64,000 nt of DNA from Rhodopseudomonas palustris HaA2 (GCF_000013365.1 NC_007778.1:4154001-4218000), one strand, 5' to 3'. Counted from the first letter of the stretch, positions 8,894 through 17,979 are shown. Translations and numbers: made by a program. The notes: generated by a model from the sequence alone, not told the origin.

Positions 8894-10270
8894 ATGGACA
8901 AGCTCGCACCGCCCACCAACGAGCCGATGCCGGGCCTGCCATCGCTGACCCACGTCAGGCCCGACTTCATCTGGGGTGCATCGACGGCGAGCTTTCAGAT
9001 CGAGGGCGCGGCCAACGAGGATGGACGCGGTCAAAGCGTCTGGGACACCTATTGCCGCACCGGCCAGGTCGCCAACAACGACACCGGCGACGTCGCCTGC
9101 GACCACTATCATCGCTACAAGGAAGACGTCGCGCTGATGAAAGCGCTCGGCCTGCAGGCCTATCGCTTCTCGGTGGCCTGGCCGCGCGTGCTGCCGCAAG
9201 GCACCGGCGCGGTGAACGAGGCCGGACTCGCCTTCTACGACCGGCTGATCGACGAACTCGAGGCCGCGGGAATCGAGCCGTGGCTCTGTCTGTATCACTG
9301 GGATCTGCCGCAGGCGCTCGAAGATCGCGGCGGCTGGCTCAATCGCGACATCGTCGACTGGTTCGCCGACTATGCCCGGTTGATTGGCCAACGCTACGGC
9401 CGGCGCGTCAAGCGGTTCGTCACCTTCAACGAGCCCGGCATCTTCAGCCTGTTCAGCCGGTCTTTCGGCGCCCGCGACCGCAGCGCCGACGACAAGCTGC
9501 ATCGCTGGATCCACCACGTCAATCTCGCCCACGGCGCGGCAGTCGACGCGCTGCGCCAAACCGTCGCCGACGCCCAAATCGGGCTGGTCACCAACTATCA
9601 GCCGATCTATCCGTCGACCGACAAGCCCGAGGACATCACCGAGGCCGCGCTGATCGGCGATTACTGGAACCGGGCATTCTCCGATCCGCAATATCTCGGC
9701 GAATATCCCTCGCTGATCCGCGACGCGATCGCTCCACACATCCAGCCCGGCGACATAGCGCGAATCCACCGTCCGCTCGACTGGTTCGGGCTGAACCATT
9801 ACAGCCCGGTGTATATCAACTCCGATCCCAATGCGATCATCGGTCTCGGCTGGGGCGCCAAACCCGATGGCATTCCGCGCACGCCGATCGACTGGACCAT
9901 CGAGCCCGACGCCTTTCGCGACACGTTGATCGAGGTCAGCCGCCGCTACGGCAAGCCGGTCTACGTCACCGAGAACGGCTACGGCAGCAACATCGAGAAG
10001 CCCGACGATACCGGCGCGGTGATCGATCCCGGCCGCATCGCCTTTCTGCGCGACTACATCTCCGGCCTCGATGCGGCGATCGCCGCGGGCGCCGACGTCC
10101 GAGGCTATTTCGTCTGGTCGCTGCTCGACAATTTCGAATGGGAGTCGGGCTACAAGGTCCGCTTCGGCCTCGTTTATGTCGACTACGCGACGCAGCGACG
10201 AATTCCGAAATCATCGTTCCGCTGGTACGCCGACGTCATTCGCCGGGCCCGCGGCGAGACGACAACTTAA
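8894..10270 (+). CDS. Beta-glucosidase, glycoside hydrolase family 1
   Basis: 458-aa retaining beta-glycosidase of the usual GH1 length. The acid/base is Glu180 in TFNEP and the nucleophile Glu360 in VTENGYG. The N-terminal signature FIWGASTASFQIEGA and the C-terminal FVWSLLDNFEW aglycone-site motif are present. No signal peptide, so it is cytoplasmic and would split imported disaccharides or aryl-glucosides. ATG 8894 follows CGGAGACG. No sugar transporter or regulator is next to it. Confidence 0.93.
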   Translation: MDKLAPPTNEPMPGLPSLTHVRPDFIWGASTASFQIEGAANEDGRGQSVWDTYCRTGQVANNDTGDVACDHYHRYKEDVALMKALGLQAYRFSVAWPRVLPQGTGAVNEAGLAFYDRLIDELEAAGIEPWLCLYHWDLPQALEDRGGWLNRDIVDWFADYARLIGQRYGRRVKRFVTFNEPGIFSLFSRSFGARDRSADDKLHRWIHHVNLAHGAAVDALRQTVADAQIGLVTNYQPIYPSTDKPEDITEAALIGDYWNRAFSDPQYLGEYPSLIRDAIAPHIQPGDIARIHRPLDWFGLNHYSPVYINSDPNAIIGLGWGAKPDGIPRTPIDWTIEPDAFRDTLIEVSRRYGKPVYVTENGYGSNIEKPDDTGAVIDPGRIAFLRDYISGLDAAIAAGADVRGYFVWSLLDNFEWESGYKVRFGLVYVDYATQRRIPKSSFRWYADVIRRARGETTT

Positions 10271-10280
10271 GCGCCCGCGG

Positions 10281-11387
10281 TCAGCGCGGCAACGGCTCGG
10301 CTGCCTCCACCGACGCGGAATTATCGTCCGGCATTCTGTCGATCGCGGCCAGCAGCGCCGCGACGCGATTGGCGGACGATCGCCAGTCGGCCAGCCGCTG
10401 ATAGTTGTCGACCAGCCAGTTCACCGCGCCCTGCACCGTGACGAACGCGGCGGCGCTCTGCGTCACCTCGCCGAGCGACATTGCGCCGCTGAGATATTTC
10501 GGAAAGCACAGGAAATACGCCACCACCGGCGCGAACAGAAAGTTGCCGTGCGACACCAGCGTCATGTCGACCAGTTGCCAGCATAGATCGCGCCACGATC
10601 GCAGTACCGCCTGGAGGCGCCGCTCGAGCTTGTCCATCCACCCGGCTTCGACCGCCTCGGTCGCCGGGTGGCAGCCGCGCAGCACCTCCGCGGCGGCGCG
10701 GAATTCGGCCTCGTTCTGATTGCGCTGTTCACTGATGCTGGTCATCCGGCGTCCGAACCACAGCATCAGCGCGGTCATCAGCGTCGAGTAGCCGATGACG
10801 CCGAGCACCAGATAGCCGGGGATTTCCAGACGAAAGCCGAACGGACTGACGGCGATGCTGCCGCCGACGCTCCACAGCACACTGAAGAACGTCAGCGCCG
10901 TCAGCACCGAGGACAGGAAGGCGAGGATCAGGTCGACCGGCGCATCGGTGGCGACGCGGACGTCCTCCGCCAGGCGGTATTCGGGATTCTCGGCGCCGTG
11001 ATCATGGCAGTTCATCGGCTCGTCGTGGCTCTTAAGCGACCATTTTGCCAGGATGGAGCGGGTCATCGACTCACGCCAATTGCGCTGCCCGGTCATCCGC
11101 GCCCACACCGAGGTCGCGGCCAGGCAAATGCTGGTGCAGGCCAAGGCCAGAAACACGAAAGTTTGAGTCCAGAGTTCGGCGCCGTCGCGCCGCTCCAGCG
11201 CATCGAAAAAATGCCGATTCCACAAATTGAGATAGAATTGCACCGCCAGTTGCGCCAGCACGACGGTGATCAGCAGGGCGATCAGGCCGGTCACGCGGGG
11301 CGTGCCGCTGAGCCAGAACCGGTGCGACAACTGCCAGAACCCGGACAGGTTGTGGCCGTTCGAGTCGTTATGTGAGAAGAGACCCAT
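10281..11387 (-). CDS. SbmA/BacA-like transporter (ABC transmembrane domain without ATPase)
   Basis: 368-aa inner-membrane protein with about six helices, related to the SbmA/BacA and ABC_membrane_2 families (features include FYLNLWNRHFFDALERRD and RMTGQRNWRESMTRSIL). These proteins import peptides and matter in rhizobia for antimicrobial peptide uptake. It ends just after the last helix and the RVAALLAAIDR coupling segment, where the nucleotide-binding domain begins in BclA/YddA-type proteins. No ATPase gene follows; the GH1 gene converges within 10 nt. It may be proton-driven like SbmA or a truncated ABC protein. Confidence 0.72.
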   Translation of the reverse strand: MGLFSHNDSNGHNLSGFWQLSHRFWLSGTPRVTGLIALLITVVLAQLAVQFYLNLWNRHFFDALERRDGAELWTQTFVFLALACTSICLAATSVWARMTGQRNWRESMTRSILAKWSLKSHDEPMNCHDHGAENPEYRLAEDVRVATDAPVDLILAFLSSVLTALTFFSVLWSVGGSIAVSPFGFRLEIPGYLVLGVIGYSTLMTALMLWFGRRMTSISEQRNQNEAEFRAAAEVLRGCHPATEAVEAGWMDKLERRLQAVLRSWRDLCWQLVDMTLVSHGNFLFAPVVAYFLCFPKYLSGAMSLGEVTQSAAAFVTVQGAVNWLVDNYQRLADWRSSANRVAALLAAIDRMPDDNSASVEAAEPLPR

Positions 11388-11520
11388 GGCGCGATATAAG
11401 GCCCGAACCGGTGACTTGAAAAGCAGGTCGGGCTACCCATTGCGTCGTAGCCGGACGGCATAATCGCCCGCCTGCCTTGCACCCGCACGGCCGGCCGATC
11501 AAGTCAGGAGAGACAACAGG

Positions 11521-12954
11521 ATGGCGGCACACCACGAGCTGATTCAAGCGACGGCCTGCAAGATCGTCGACCAACTCCGAACCGGCGAGGTCACGCCGCT
11601 CGATCTGCTCGACGCGCTGGAGCAGCGGATCGCCGAGGTCGACGGCGCCGTCAACGCGCTGCCGACGCTGTGCTTCGATCGCGCCCGCGCCCGTGCCGCC
11701 GACCTGATGAAGAAGCCGCAGTCCGAACGCGGCCTGCTCGCCGGCCTTCCGGTGCCGATCAAGGACCTCACCGCGGTCGAAGGCGTGCGGACGACCCAGG
11801 GGTCGCCGATCTTCAAGGACCATGTCCCTACCCGCTCCGACCTGATGGTCGAGCACCTCGAAGCCAGTGGCGGGGTGGTCTACGCCAAATCCAACACCCC
11901 GGAATTCGGCGCCGGCGCCAACACCTTCAACGAGGTGTTCGGGGCGACGCGCAATCCGTGGGATTTGTCGCGCTCGGCGGCAGGCTCGTCCGGCGGCGCT
12001 GCGGCCGCGCTCGCCAGCGGCACCGCGTGGCTCGCCCACGGCTCGGACATGGGCGGCTCGCTGCGCAATCCGGCGAGCTTCTGCGGCGTCGTCGGCCTGC
12101 GGCCGAGCTTCGGCCGTGTCGCGCACACGCCCGCAGCAGCGATCGACCGCAATCTCGGCGTGCAGGGCCCGATGGCGCGCAATGTCGAGGACGTCGCCCT
12201 GTTGCTCGACGCGATGAGCGGCGAACACGCCGCCGATCCGCTGTCGCTGCCCTCGCCGGTAACCTCGTTCCTCGCCGCCGCGCGCGCGCGCACCAAGCCG
12301 CTGCGCGTGGCTTATTCGCCCGACCTCGGCATCACCCCGGTCGATCCCGAGGTCGCCGCGATCACCCGCAAGGCGGCCGAGCGCTTCGCCGAATCCGGCG
12401 TGGTCGTAGAGCAGGCTCAGCCCGACCTCTCTGAAGCGCACGAATGCTTCCACGTGCTGCGCGCATTCGACTTCGCGATCAGCAAGGCGGAACTGCTCCG
12501 CACCAAGCGTGATCTGCTGAAGCCGGAGGTGATCTGGAACATCGAGCAGGGGCTCGCGCTCAGCGTCGACGATCTGGCCCGGGCCGAGGCGCAGCGCGTG
12601 GCGATGGCCGCACGCACCATCGCGTTCTTCGAGACTTACGATCTGCTGCTGTGTCCGGCGACGATCACCGCGCCTTTCCCCGTGGAGCAGCGCTACCTCG
12701 CAGAATGCAACGGCCACACCTTCGACAACTACGTCGAGTGGCTCGGCATCGTCTACGCGATCACGCTGGTCTGCTGCCCGGCGCTGTCGCTGCCCTGCGG
12801 CTTCACGTCGGCCGGCCTGCCGGTCGGGCTGCAGATGATTGCTCGGCCGCGCAACGAGGCCGGCCTGCTCGCCGGCGCCGCATTGCTCGAAGACGTTCTC
12901 GGCCTGCGCGGCACCACGCCGATCGATCCGCGGCCCGCGCCAGCGAGCCTCTGA
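11521..12954 (+). CDS. Amidase (amidase signature family)
   Basis: 477-aa cytoplasmic amidase with the Ser-cisSer-Lys triad: Lys81 (PVPIKDLT), cis-Ser156 in AAGSSGGAA and nucleophile Ser180 in GSDMGGSLRN. Length and layout match general amidases that hydrolyse carboxylic amides to acid and ammonia. A ribosome site (GGAGAGACAACAGG) precedes the ATG. It is upstream of the ferredoxin-P450 operon on the same strand, but an inverted repeat and a promoter-like sequence separate them, so it is probably independent. The substrate cannot be read from sequence. Confidence 0.9.
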   Translation: MAAHHELIQATACKIVDQLRTGEVTPLDLLDALEQRIAEVDGAVNALPTLCFDRARARAADLMKKPQSERGLLAGLPVPIKDLTAVEGVRTTQGSPIFKDHVPTRSDLMVEHLEASGGVVYAKSNTPEFGAGANTFNEVFGATRNPWDLSRSAAGSSGGAAAALASGTAWLAHGSDMGGSLRNPASFCGVVGLRPSFGRVAHTPAAAIDRNLGVQGPMARNVEDVALLLDAMSGEHAADPLSLPSPVTSFLAAARARTKPLRVAYSPDLGITPVDPEVAAITRKAAERFAESGVVVEQAQPDLSEAHECFHVLRAFDFAISKAELLRTKRDLLKPEVIWNIEQGLALSVDDLARAEAQRVAMAARTIAFFETYDLLLCPATITAPFPVEQRYLAECNGHTFDNYVEWLGIVYAITLVCCPALSLPCGFTSAGLPVGLQMIARPRNEAGLLAGAALLEDVLGLRGTTPIDPRPAPASL

Positions 12955-12978
12955 GCCTTCCAAAGGACACTGGCGGAC

Positions 12979-13009
12979 GTGACGCGCTGTGCTAGTCTCG
13001 GCGCGTCAC
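12979..13009. promoter_or_regulatory. 9-bp inverted repeat around a promoter-like sequence before the ferredoxin gene
   Basis: GTGACGCGC (12979-12987) and its exact complement GCGCGTCAC (13001-13009) flank TGTGCTAGTCTCG, which contains a plausible -10 element, 46 bp before the ferredoxin start. It could be an operator for the P450 operon. The alternative is an amidase terminator, but no T-run follows. Confidence 0.45.
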
Positions 13010-13055
13010 GACACTCACAGATCCGCCGCCAAGGCGGACGACGAGGAAACGCCGC

Positions 13056-13265
13056 ATGTCCGAAATGCTGACCATCCATGTTGATCAGGACAAGTGCCAG
13101 GGCCATGCGCGCTGCAAGGCGCTGGCGCCCGAATTGTTCGATCTCGACGACTACGGCAACGCTCACGAGAAAGGCGACGGCGTCGTGCCCGCCGACCTGA
13201 TCGACAAGGCGTGGCTCGCGAAGTCCAACTGCCCGGAAAACGCGATCGACATCACAGAAGACTGA
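13056..13265 (+). CDS. P450-associated [3Fe-4S] ferredoxin, HaPuxC type
   Basis: 69-aa single-cluster ferredoxin that passes electrons to the P450 encoded next. The cluster motif is C14-x2-H17-x2-C20 ... C59-P60, with His in place of the central Cys, so a [3Fe-4S] centre is expected. Glu61 follows directly; His17 and Glu61 match the residues reported to interact in the HaPuxC structure (R. palustris HaA2 RPB3630, associated with CYP194A3). It lies 63 nt before the P450 gene. A class I reductase (43 kb) is the likely electron source. Confidence 0.95.
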   Translation: MSEMLTIHVDQDKCQGHARCKALAPELFDLDDYGNAHEKGDGVVPADLIDKAWLAKSNCPENAIDITED

Positions 13266-13328
13266 TCTCGTTCATTCAAGTCGCGGCGCAGACCGTGACG
13301 CCAACGATAGCCGGAGGGAGAACGCGCA

Positions 13329-14528
13329 ATGACCGAGCGAGCGCCTGTCACCGATTGGGCCAGCGACTTCGACCACACCGACCCGCGCTGGACCGAAAAC
13401 CCCTATCCGATCTGGGACGAACTGCGCGCGGCGAGCCCGGTCGTCCACACCGACCGCTTCCTGGGCGTCTATATGCCGACCACCTTCGCGGCGGTGAAGG
13501 AGATTTCCTACGACACCGACCACTTCTCGTCGCGGCGCATCATCGTCCGCAACAGCCGGCCCGAGCCGGTGCAATCGGCGCCGCCGATTACTTCAGATCC
13601 GCCGGAACACAAGCCGGCCAAGCGCCTGCTGCTGCCGCCGTTCACGCCCGATGCGGTGGCCAAGCTCGAGCCGCGGGTTCGCTCGATCTGCAATGAACTG
13701 ATCGACGATTTCATCGCGGATGGTCGCTGCGACGCCGCGAAGGCCTACAGCAAGCACATTCCGGTCAAGACGATCTGCGCGATGCTCGGCATTCCAGAGA
13801 CCGACAGCGACCGGTTCATCCAGTGGATTCACGAAATCCTCGAACTCGGTATCCATGACGACGCGATGCTGATGAAGGCGATTCAGGAAATGAGCGTGTA
13901 CTTCGCCGGCCACATCGCGAAGCGCAAGCAGCATCCGACCGACGATCTGATCAGCACGCTGATGAACGCGCGCGATGCCGACGGCCAGCCACTGTCCGAT
14001 GTCCATGTGCTCGGCTCGTTGCGCCTGCTGCTGATCGCCGGCATCGACACGACGTGGAGCGCGATCGGCGCGGCGTTGTGGCATCTGGCGACGCATCCGG
14101 AAGATCGCGTCCGGCTTGTCGCCGAGCCGGACCTGATGTCGACGGCTATCGAAGAACTTCTCCGCGCCTATGCGCCGGTCACCATGGCCCGCGAGGTGAT
14201 GAAGGAGACCACGATCGCCGGCTGCCCGGTGAAGCCCGGCAACATGGTGTTGCTGTCGTTCCCCGCCGCCAACCGCGATCCCGACGTCTTCCCCGACGCC
14301 GATCGGGTCAAGATCGACCGCCAAGAAAATCCTCACGTCGCGTTCGGCCTCGGTATTCACCGCTGCGTCGGGTCCAACTTGGCGCGAATGGAGATGACGG
14401 TTGCGATCGAGGAATGGCTGAAACGGATTCCGGAGTTTAGACTGGATTCGTCACAAAATGTGCGCTGGTCGGAAGGTACGGTTCGTGGCCCGCGCCAACT
14501 GCCGCTGCTGCTCGGCCAGCCGAGCTGA
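13329..14528 (+). CDS. Cytochrome P450, CYP194-like
   Basis: 399-aa soluble class I P450. The heme-binding loop is FGLGIHRCVG with Cys346 as thiolate ligand; the I-helix has LIAGIDTTW with the Asp240-Thr241 proton-delivery pair; EELLR at 275-279 is the K-helix ExxR. It depends on the adjacent HaPuxC-type ferredoxin. The subfamily is inferred from the published pairing of that ferredoxin with CYP194A and not from an alignment here. The following Moco-protein gene starts 20 nt after the stop, so one transcript is likely. The substrate is unknown. Confidence 0.92.
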   Translation: MTERAPVTDWASDFDHTDPRWTENPYPIWDELRAASPVVHTDRFLGVYMPTTFAAVKEISYDTDHFSSRRIIVRNSRPEPVQSAPPITSDPPEHKPAKRLLLPPFTPDAVAKLEPRVRSICNELIDDFIADGRCDAAKAYSKHIPVKTICAMLGIPETDSDRFIQWIHEILELGIHDDAMLMKAIQEMSVYFAGHIAKRKQHPTDDLISTLMNARDADGQPLSDVHVLGSLRLLLIAGIDTTWSAIGAALWHLATHPEDRVRLVAEPDLMSTAIEELLRAYAPVTMAREVMKETTIAGCPVKPGNMVLLSFPAANRDPDVFPDADRVKIDRQENPHVAFGLGIHRCVGSNLARMEMTVAIEEWLKRIPEFRLDSSQNVRWSEGTVRGPRQLPLLLGQPS

Positions 14529-14548
14529 ACGAGGCCGAAAGAGACCCG

Positions 14549-15214
14549 ATGTCCGACGATGCCGACCTTCCTCCCGACTCCAAGCTCACTCGGAGCAAGC
14601 AGCGTTGGGCGGCCGAAGGCAAATTCATCACCGGCCGTCACGCGCGCCCGGACGAACAGCGCCTGCCGCCCGGGCAGCATCTCACGCAGGATTGGCCGGT
14701 GCTCGATCTCGGCCTGTCGCCACAGATCTCTCGCGAACGCTGGCGACTCGATGTCTACGGCTCGGTCGTGCAACCGCTGTTCTGGGACTGGTCGCAGTTC
14801 ATGGCGCAGCCGCAATCGGATTTCGTTTCGGATATCCATTGCGTCACCACATGGTCGCGCTACGACAACCGCTGGCAAGGGCTTGCCACCCGAGCGCTGC
14901 TCGACGCCTGTCAGCCGCGCGAGCAAGCGCGCTACGTCGTGCTCCACTGCTATGATGGCTACACCACCAATTTGTCGCTGGAGGATTTCGCCGCTCCCGA
15001 CGCGCTGATCGCGCATGCGTGGTCCGGCGCGCCGCTGGAGCCGGAGCACGGCGGCCCGGTGCGCCTGGTCGTGCCGCACCTGTATTTCTGGAAAAGCGCG
15101 AAATGGCTGCAGGCGATCGAAGTCCGCGACGACGATCAGCCGGGCTATTGGGAGGTCCGCGGCTATCACAACCGCGGCGACCCGTGGACCGAGCAGCGCT
15201 ACTCGGAGGATTGA
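14549..15214 (+). CDS. Sulfite oxidase-like molybdopterin-dependent oxidoreductase
   Basis: 221 aa of the oxidoreductase molybdopterin-binding domain family (sulfite oxidase/MsrP fold). The likely molybdenum-ligating Cys is Cys98 in DIHCVTTWS; the conserved C-terminal VVPHLYFWKSAKW and GYWEVRGYHNRGDPW are present. There is no signal peptide and no dimerisation domain, so it is a small cytoplasmic form. It follows the P450 by 20 nt, which suggests joint expression with the ferredoxin-P450 pair. Family members reduce or oxidise S- or N-oxides; the substrate and the link to the P450 are unknown. Confidence 0.85.
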   Translation: MSDDADLPPDSKLTRSKQRWAAEGKFITGRHARPDEQRLPPGQHLTQDWPVLDLGLSPQISRERWRLDVYGSVVQPLFWDWSQFMAQPQSDFVSDIHCVTTWSRYDNRWQGLATRALLDACQPREQARYVVLHCYDGYTTNLSLEDFAAPDALIAHAWSGAPLEPEHGGPVRLVVPHLYFWKSAKWLQAIEVRDDDQPGYWEVRGYHNRGDPWTEQRYSED

Positions 15215-15337
15215 TCTGATATCGTGATTTCGGGGCACGCGCAGCGCGAATCCGAACTTCGTTCCAGGACCTCCTGATTCCGTGTCTGCGCGTCCACGCA
15301 CGTATCCCGGAATGACATCCCACTCGGAGTACCCACC

Positions 15338-16558
15338 ATGCCGATCGAACGCTTTGAATTCCCCGGCAGCGGCGGACATCGACTCGCGGCTGCGCTGGAA
15401 CTGCCGGGCTCGGCGCCGCTCGCCTTCGCGCTGTTTGCGCATTGTTTCACGTGCGGCAAAGACAATCTGGCCGCGCGGCGGATCGCGGCGGGGCTGGCGG
15501 CGCGCGGCATCGCGGTGCTGCGGTTCGACTTCACCGGGCTCGGCGCCAGCGAGGGCGACTTCGCCAATGCGACGTTCTCGTCAAACGTCGCCGATCTGGT
15601 TCTCGCCGCCGATCATCTGCGCAAGGTCCATCGGGCGCCGTCGCTGCTGATCGGCCACAGCCTCGGCGGCGCCGCGGTGCTGGCGGCCGCAGCGCAGATC
15701 CCCGAAGCGAAGGCGATCGCGACTATCGCCGCGCCGTCGGATCCATCGCATGTCGCCGGCCTGTTCGCCGAGCATGTCGATGCGATCCGCGAACAGGGCA
15801 GCGTCGAGGTCTCGCTCGCCGGCCGACCGTTCACGATCAAGCGCGAATTCCTCGACGACGCCGGCGAACACAATCTGATGGCGCAGGTGACCAAGCTGCG
15901 CAAGGCGCTGCTGGTGATGCACGCACCGACCGATGCCACCGTCAATATCGACAACGCCACCCGGATCTTTCTGGCTGCGCGGCATCCCAAGAGCTTCGTC
16001 TCGCTCGACCATGCCGATCATCTCCTGAGCGACCGCCGCGATGCGAACTACGCGGCCGATGTGATCGCCGCCTGGGCGGAGCGCTATCTCGACGCCCGGC
16101 AACCCGCCGCCGCCGGTGCGCCGGAGGTGCTGCGCGCCGTCATTGTGCAGGAAACCGGCGAAAGCAAATTCCAGCAGCGGATCAGCGTCGGACCGCATCA
16201 GTTGCTCGCCGACGAGCCGGTCGCGGTCGGTGGCGCGGATTCCGGGCTCGGCCCGTACGATCTGTTGCTTTCGGCGCTCGGCGCCTGCACCTCGATGACG
16301 ATGCGGCTCTATGCCGAACGCAAGAAGCTGCCGCTCGACCGCGTGACCGTGACGCTGAGCCACGCCAAGATCCACGCCGAGGACTGCGTCGAATGCGAGA
16401 CCAAGGTCGGCCTGCTCGACAGGATCGACCGCGTGATCGCGATCGACGGCGATCTCGACACCGATCAGCGCGCCCGACTGATCGAGATCGCGGACAAATG
16501 CCCGGTGCATCGCACCCTGACCTCGGAAGTGAAGATCGTCACCCGCGCGGCGGAGTGA
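15338..16558 (+). CDS. Alpha/beta hydrolase-OsmC fusion protein
   Basis: 406 aa in two domains. Residues 1 to about 250 form an alpha/beta hydrolase with nucleophile Ser108 (LIGHSLGG) and a late His in SLDHADHLL. Residues from about 265 form an OsmC-type thiol peroxidase with Cys in LGACTSMTM and Cys388 in DKCPVHRTL, the redox pair of organic-hydroperoxide reductases. Such fusions occur widely but their joint function is unsettled. The gene is 123 nt after the molybdoprotein on the same strand. A role in clearing peroxides or esters made by the P450 is speculative. Confidence 0.9.
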   Translation: MPIERFEFPGSGGHRLAAALELPGSAPLAFALFAHCFTCGKDNLAARRIAAGLAARGIAVLRFDFTGLGASEGDFANATFSSNVADLVLAADHLRKVHRAPSLLIGHSLGGAAVLAAAAQIPEAKAIATIAAPSDPSHVAGLFAEHVDAIREQGSVEVSLAGRPFTIKREFLDDAGEHNLMAQVTKLRKALLVMHAPTDATVNIDNATRIFLAARHPKSFVSLDHADHLLSDRRDANYAADVIAAWAERYLDARQPAAAGAPEVLRAVIVQETGESKFQQRISVGPHQLLADEPVAVGGADSGLGPYDLLLSALGACTSMTMRLYAERKKLPLDRVTVTLSHAKIHAEDCVECETKVGLLDRIDRVIAIDGDLDTDQRARLIEIADKCPVHRTLTSEVKIVTRAAE

Positions 16559-16630
16559 TGTCGCCACGTGCGGTCAGCCGGGACACTCGCGCCCGCCTCG
16601 TTCAGCAGTCTGCAGTCAGCAATGGCCGCC

Positions 16631-17965
16631 TCACGACTTCGGGCGCTTGTCGATCACCCGCCTGGCCTTGCCGAGCGAACGCTCCAGCGTGTCGGGCGGC
16701 ACGACTTTGATCGTCGTCGAGATGCCGATGGTGTTCTTGATGTAGGCCGCAACGCGTTCGGCGTGCGGTACCAGGCCGGCGCCGTCCCAACTCTCCGTCC
16801 GCGCTTCGGCAAGCACGGTCATCTCGTCCATCCGTCCCTCGCGCGTCAGTTCGATGATGAAATGGCCACCGCACCAATCGGTCCCGAGCAACACTTCCTC
16901 GATCTGGGTCGGGAACACGTTGACACCTCGCAGGATGATCATGTCGTCGGAGCGGCCGGTGATCTTTTCCATCCGTCGCATCCCGGGCCGAGCCGTGCCC
17001 GGCATCAGCCGGGTCAGATCACGGGTGCGATAACGGATCACCGGGAAGGCTTCCTTGGTCAGCGAGGTGAACACCAGCTCGCCCTTCTCGCCATCGGGCA
17101 GCACTGCGCCGGTGACAGGATCGATGACCTCGGGCAGGAAGTGATCCTCCCAGACGTGCAAGCCGTCCTTGGTCTCGACGCATTCCTGCGCGACGCCCGG
17201 GCCGATCACTTCGGACAGCCCGTAGATGTCGGTCGCGTCCATGTCGAACGCCTGCTCGATCTCGGCACGCATCGCGTTGGTCCAGGGCTCGGCGCCGAAC
17301 ACGCCGTATTTCAACGACGATTGCCGCGGGTCGAGTCCCTGCCGTTTGAATTCGTCGAGGATCGCCAGCATGTAGCTCGGCGTCACGGTGATCACATCGG
17401 GCCTGAAATCGTTGATCAGTTGTACCTGCCGCTCGGTCATGCCGCCGGAGACCGGCACCACGGTGCAGCCGAGCTTCTCGCCGCCGTAGTGCGCGCCGAG
17501 CCCGCCGGTGAACAGGCCGTAGCCGTAGGAATTGTGAATGATCATGCCGCGGCGTGCGCCGGCGGCGCGCAGCGAACGCGCCATCACCGTGGCCCAGGTG
17601 TCGATGTCCTTCAGCGTGTAGCCGACCACGATCGGCTTGCCGGTGGTACCCGACGACGCGTGGACGCGGACCAGTTGCTCGCGTGGCACCGCGAACATGC
17701 TGAACGGGTAGTTGTCGCGCAGGTCTGTCTTCGACGTGAATGGAAATTTCGCCAGATCGGCGAGGTCGCGGAAGTCCTGCGGATGCACACCGGCTCGGTC
17801 GAACGCATTCCTGTAGTGGGGGACGTTGTCGTAGGCATGCGTCAGCGTCCAGGCCAGGCGTTCGGTCTGCAGCGAGACGATCGCGTCGCGGGAGGCGCGC
17901 TCGGCTTCGTCGAGCTCGGCGCTGTAGCCGGAAGGTGCCCGCAATTGATGGATGCTCGCGGCCAT
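16631..17965 (-). CDS. paaK: Phenylacetate-CoA ligase
   Basis: 444-aa cytoplasmic AMP-forming ligase that activates phenylacetate to phenylacetyl-CoA, the first step of the aerobic hybrid pathway. The adenylate motif is VHASSGTTGKPIV, with YGLSEVIGPG and the C-terminal GRSDDMIILRGVNVFPTQIEE. The ATG at 17965 fits the family N-terminus; the frame continues upstream through the PaaI gene but out of family. It starts 14 nt after the paaI stop, so paaI-paaK is one unit, read away from paaZ. Confidence 0.95.
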   Translation of the reverse strand: MAASIHQLRAPSGYSAELDEAERASRDAIVSLQTERLAWTLTHAYDNVPHYRNAFDRAGVHPQDFRDLADLAKFPFTSKTDLRDNYPFSMFAVPREQLVRVHASSGTTGKPIVVGYTLKDIDTWATVMARSLRAAGARRGMIIHNSYGYGLFTGGLGAHYGGEKLGCTVVPVSGGMTERQVQLINDFRPDVITVTPSYMLAILDEFKRQGLDPRQSSLKYGVFGAEPWTNAMRAEIEQAFDMDATDIYGLSEVIGPGVAQECVETKDGLHVWEDHFLPEVIDPVTGAVLPDGEKGELVFTSLTKEAFPVIRYRTRDLTRLMPGTARPGMRRMEKITGRSDDMIILRGVNVFPTQIEEVLLGTDWCGGHFIIELTREGRMDEMTVLAEARTESWDGAGLVPHAERVAAYIKNTIGISTTIKVVPPDTLERSLGKARRVIDKRPKS

Positions 17966-17979
17966 CGCTCTATCCTCTC

